Shown one piece after another: positions 63,201-64,000 of a stretch of 64,000 bases of DNA (position 1 is its first letter; each line of letters opens with the position of its first letter). The notes under the pieces are model-generated. The model was given only the letters and a program-made list of their open reading frames with translations. It searched no databases and was not told the DNA's origin. The stretch covers positions 248,001 through 312,000 of the forward strand of contig JAFKAC010000045.1 in the NCBI GenBank assembly GCA_025766275.1. Reading direction: 5' to 3'. The position numbers and the translations under genes were made by a program. This DNA comes from Lactarius indigo. Taxonomy: Eukaryota > Basidiomycota > Agaricomycetes > Russulales > Russulaceae.

Positions 63201-64000
63201 GTGTACCGGCCTATATCTGAAGACCACGGAACTACACGTGACAGTTGTTTTGTGCACACTGTTACTTGACGTGTGGTCCACGGGATTTTGGGGGGTCGTT
63301 CAGTCCCTCCCCGTCTACTAATTCGTGCGCCAGACAAATTTGACGATATTCCCAGTGCGCAAGTTGATTGTGACTCGCGCTCGCTGGCCTTGCATTTGGT
63401 TTGCGGCGGTCTCGCATCGGCACAGCGATGTATGAAGGATCGGCTAATAAAACGTGATTCGCGCGAGGTAAGCCCGAGACTGTTCCATCCTGGCAGCTTC
63501 TGAATCAAAGGTGATTGTTTCATCGGAAAGACCGTGATGTTCAAAGCGCTTTCTATGTGCAGTGCCAAGACCTAGATGATAACCCGAGGAGAACGAGCAT
63601 ATTTCGAGCAAAGCTGAGCTGGAATGGCAATACGAAGTCGCTTCTTCGGAGTATTTGGGTTGTTGGAGTAGACTGCTCATACGTATGCGAGCCCGGTGAC
63701 GCATATCAAAGCCTGAACATGATTTACTGGATTCTTTCCAGAGTGATCGAGGTCGACGATTATCCAAAGAGCGTCCTTCTCTCGTATATATTATTCATAA
63801 CGAAGCGAACGCGGGGAGAGCCAGCCAGCACGTAGGAGACTTGGTGTGTAAATATGGTGGGCACACCTGGATCGCGCCTCGGAGGGATCCAATGGCTTCG
63901 TCTACCAACCGGACGTGCCGTCCTTGAAAGAATTTGTTGTGGAGAGCACCACCTCCATGATCGGTGTCGCATTCCCGGGCCGGAGTTCAAGTCTACCTGA
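60267..64000. other. right end, no supportable gene
   Basis: 60267-60560 is the ATPase 5' side. Farther right I see an 11-C run (61418-61428) and several mid-length frames on both strands (for example the minus strand at 61.8-62.2 kb and the plus strand at 62.76-63.3 kb) with no recognisable domain, no consistent splicing and no neighbour relation. I see nothing else. Confidence 0.4.

Overview
The window looks like a euchromatic but transposon-rich stretch of an agaricomycete (mushroom-forming basidiomycete) genome. Coding exons are split by many 48-70 nt GT-AG introns. The recognisable families are typical of that group: Plavaka transposase, DUF6532 protein, F-box/LRR-like protein, chromodomain Ty3/gypsy elements and H-type lectins. 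There are no bacterial-style operons.

Layout. (1) 0.6-8.1 kb: a minus-strand tandem array of four H-type lectin genes (HL1-HL4). A LINE-derived insertion with target-site duplication sits in the HL2 promoter, and orphan lectin flanks remain from lost copies. (2) 9.7-12.0 kb: a diverged 1.3-kb segmental duplicate and a multi-exon secreted-protein gene with two apparent frame breaks. (3) 12.58-42.00 kb: one 29.4-kb block of four mobile elements nested inside each other. A Plavaka DNA transposon has perfect 35-bp inverted ends, a transposase gene and a divergent DUF6532 gene. It is interrupted by gypsy element A, A is interrupted by gypsy element B inside pol, and B is interrupted by an intact copia element inside its integrase. 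Each LTR element has a clean 5-bp target duplication. (4) 42.4-43.3 kb: a fifth lectin (HL5), nearest to HL4, so the Plavaka block plus the secreted-protein gene split the lectin family. (5) 44.4-47.0 kb: an F-box gene and a decayed relative. (6) 50.8-60.3 kb: housekeeping genes, namely farnesyl diphosphate synthase (ERG20 type), a small single-pass membrane protein, and a large P-type ATPase of the Na+/K+ (IIC) type with about 20 exons. The last 3.7 kb holds no gene I can support.

Main observations. The two gypsy elements share features that I read as one element design: a third ORF after pol with a coiled coil and several zinc knuckles; an 11-nt self-priming primer-binding site whose complement lies exactly 33 nt downstream of a TATA box in the LTR; and a G_GAT_TTT heptamer at the gag/pol -1 overlap. 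All seven mismatches between LTR pairs are C-to-T or G-to-A changes at CpG, and four nonsense codons inside the block are TGA where CGA is the likely ancestor. This points to CpG methylation and deamination, and it makes LTR dating contradict the nesting order. All five lectins carry a short intron whose donor lies 17-18 nt after the stop codon.
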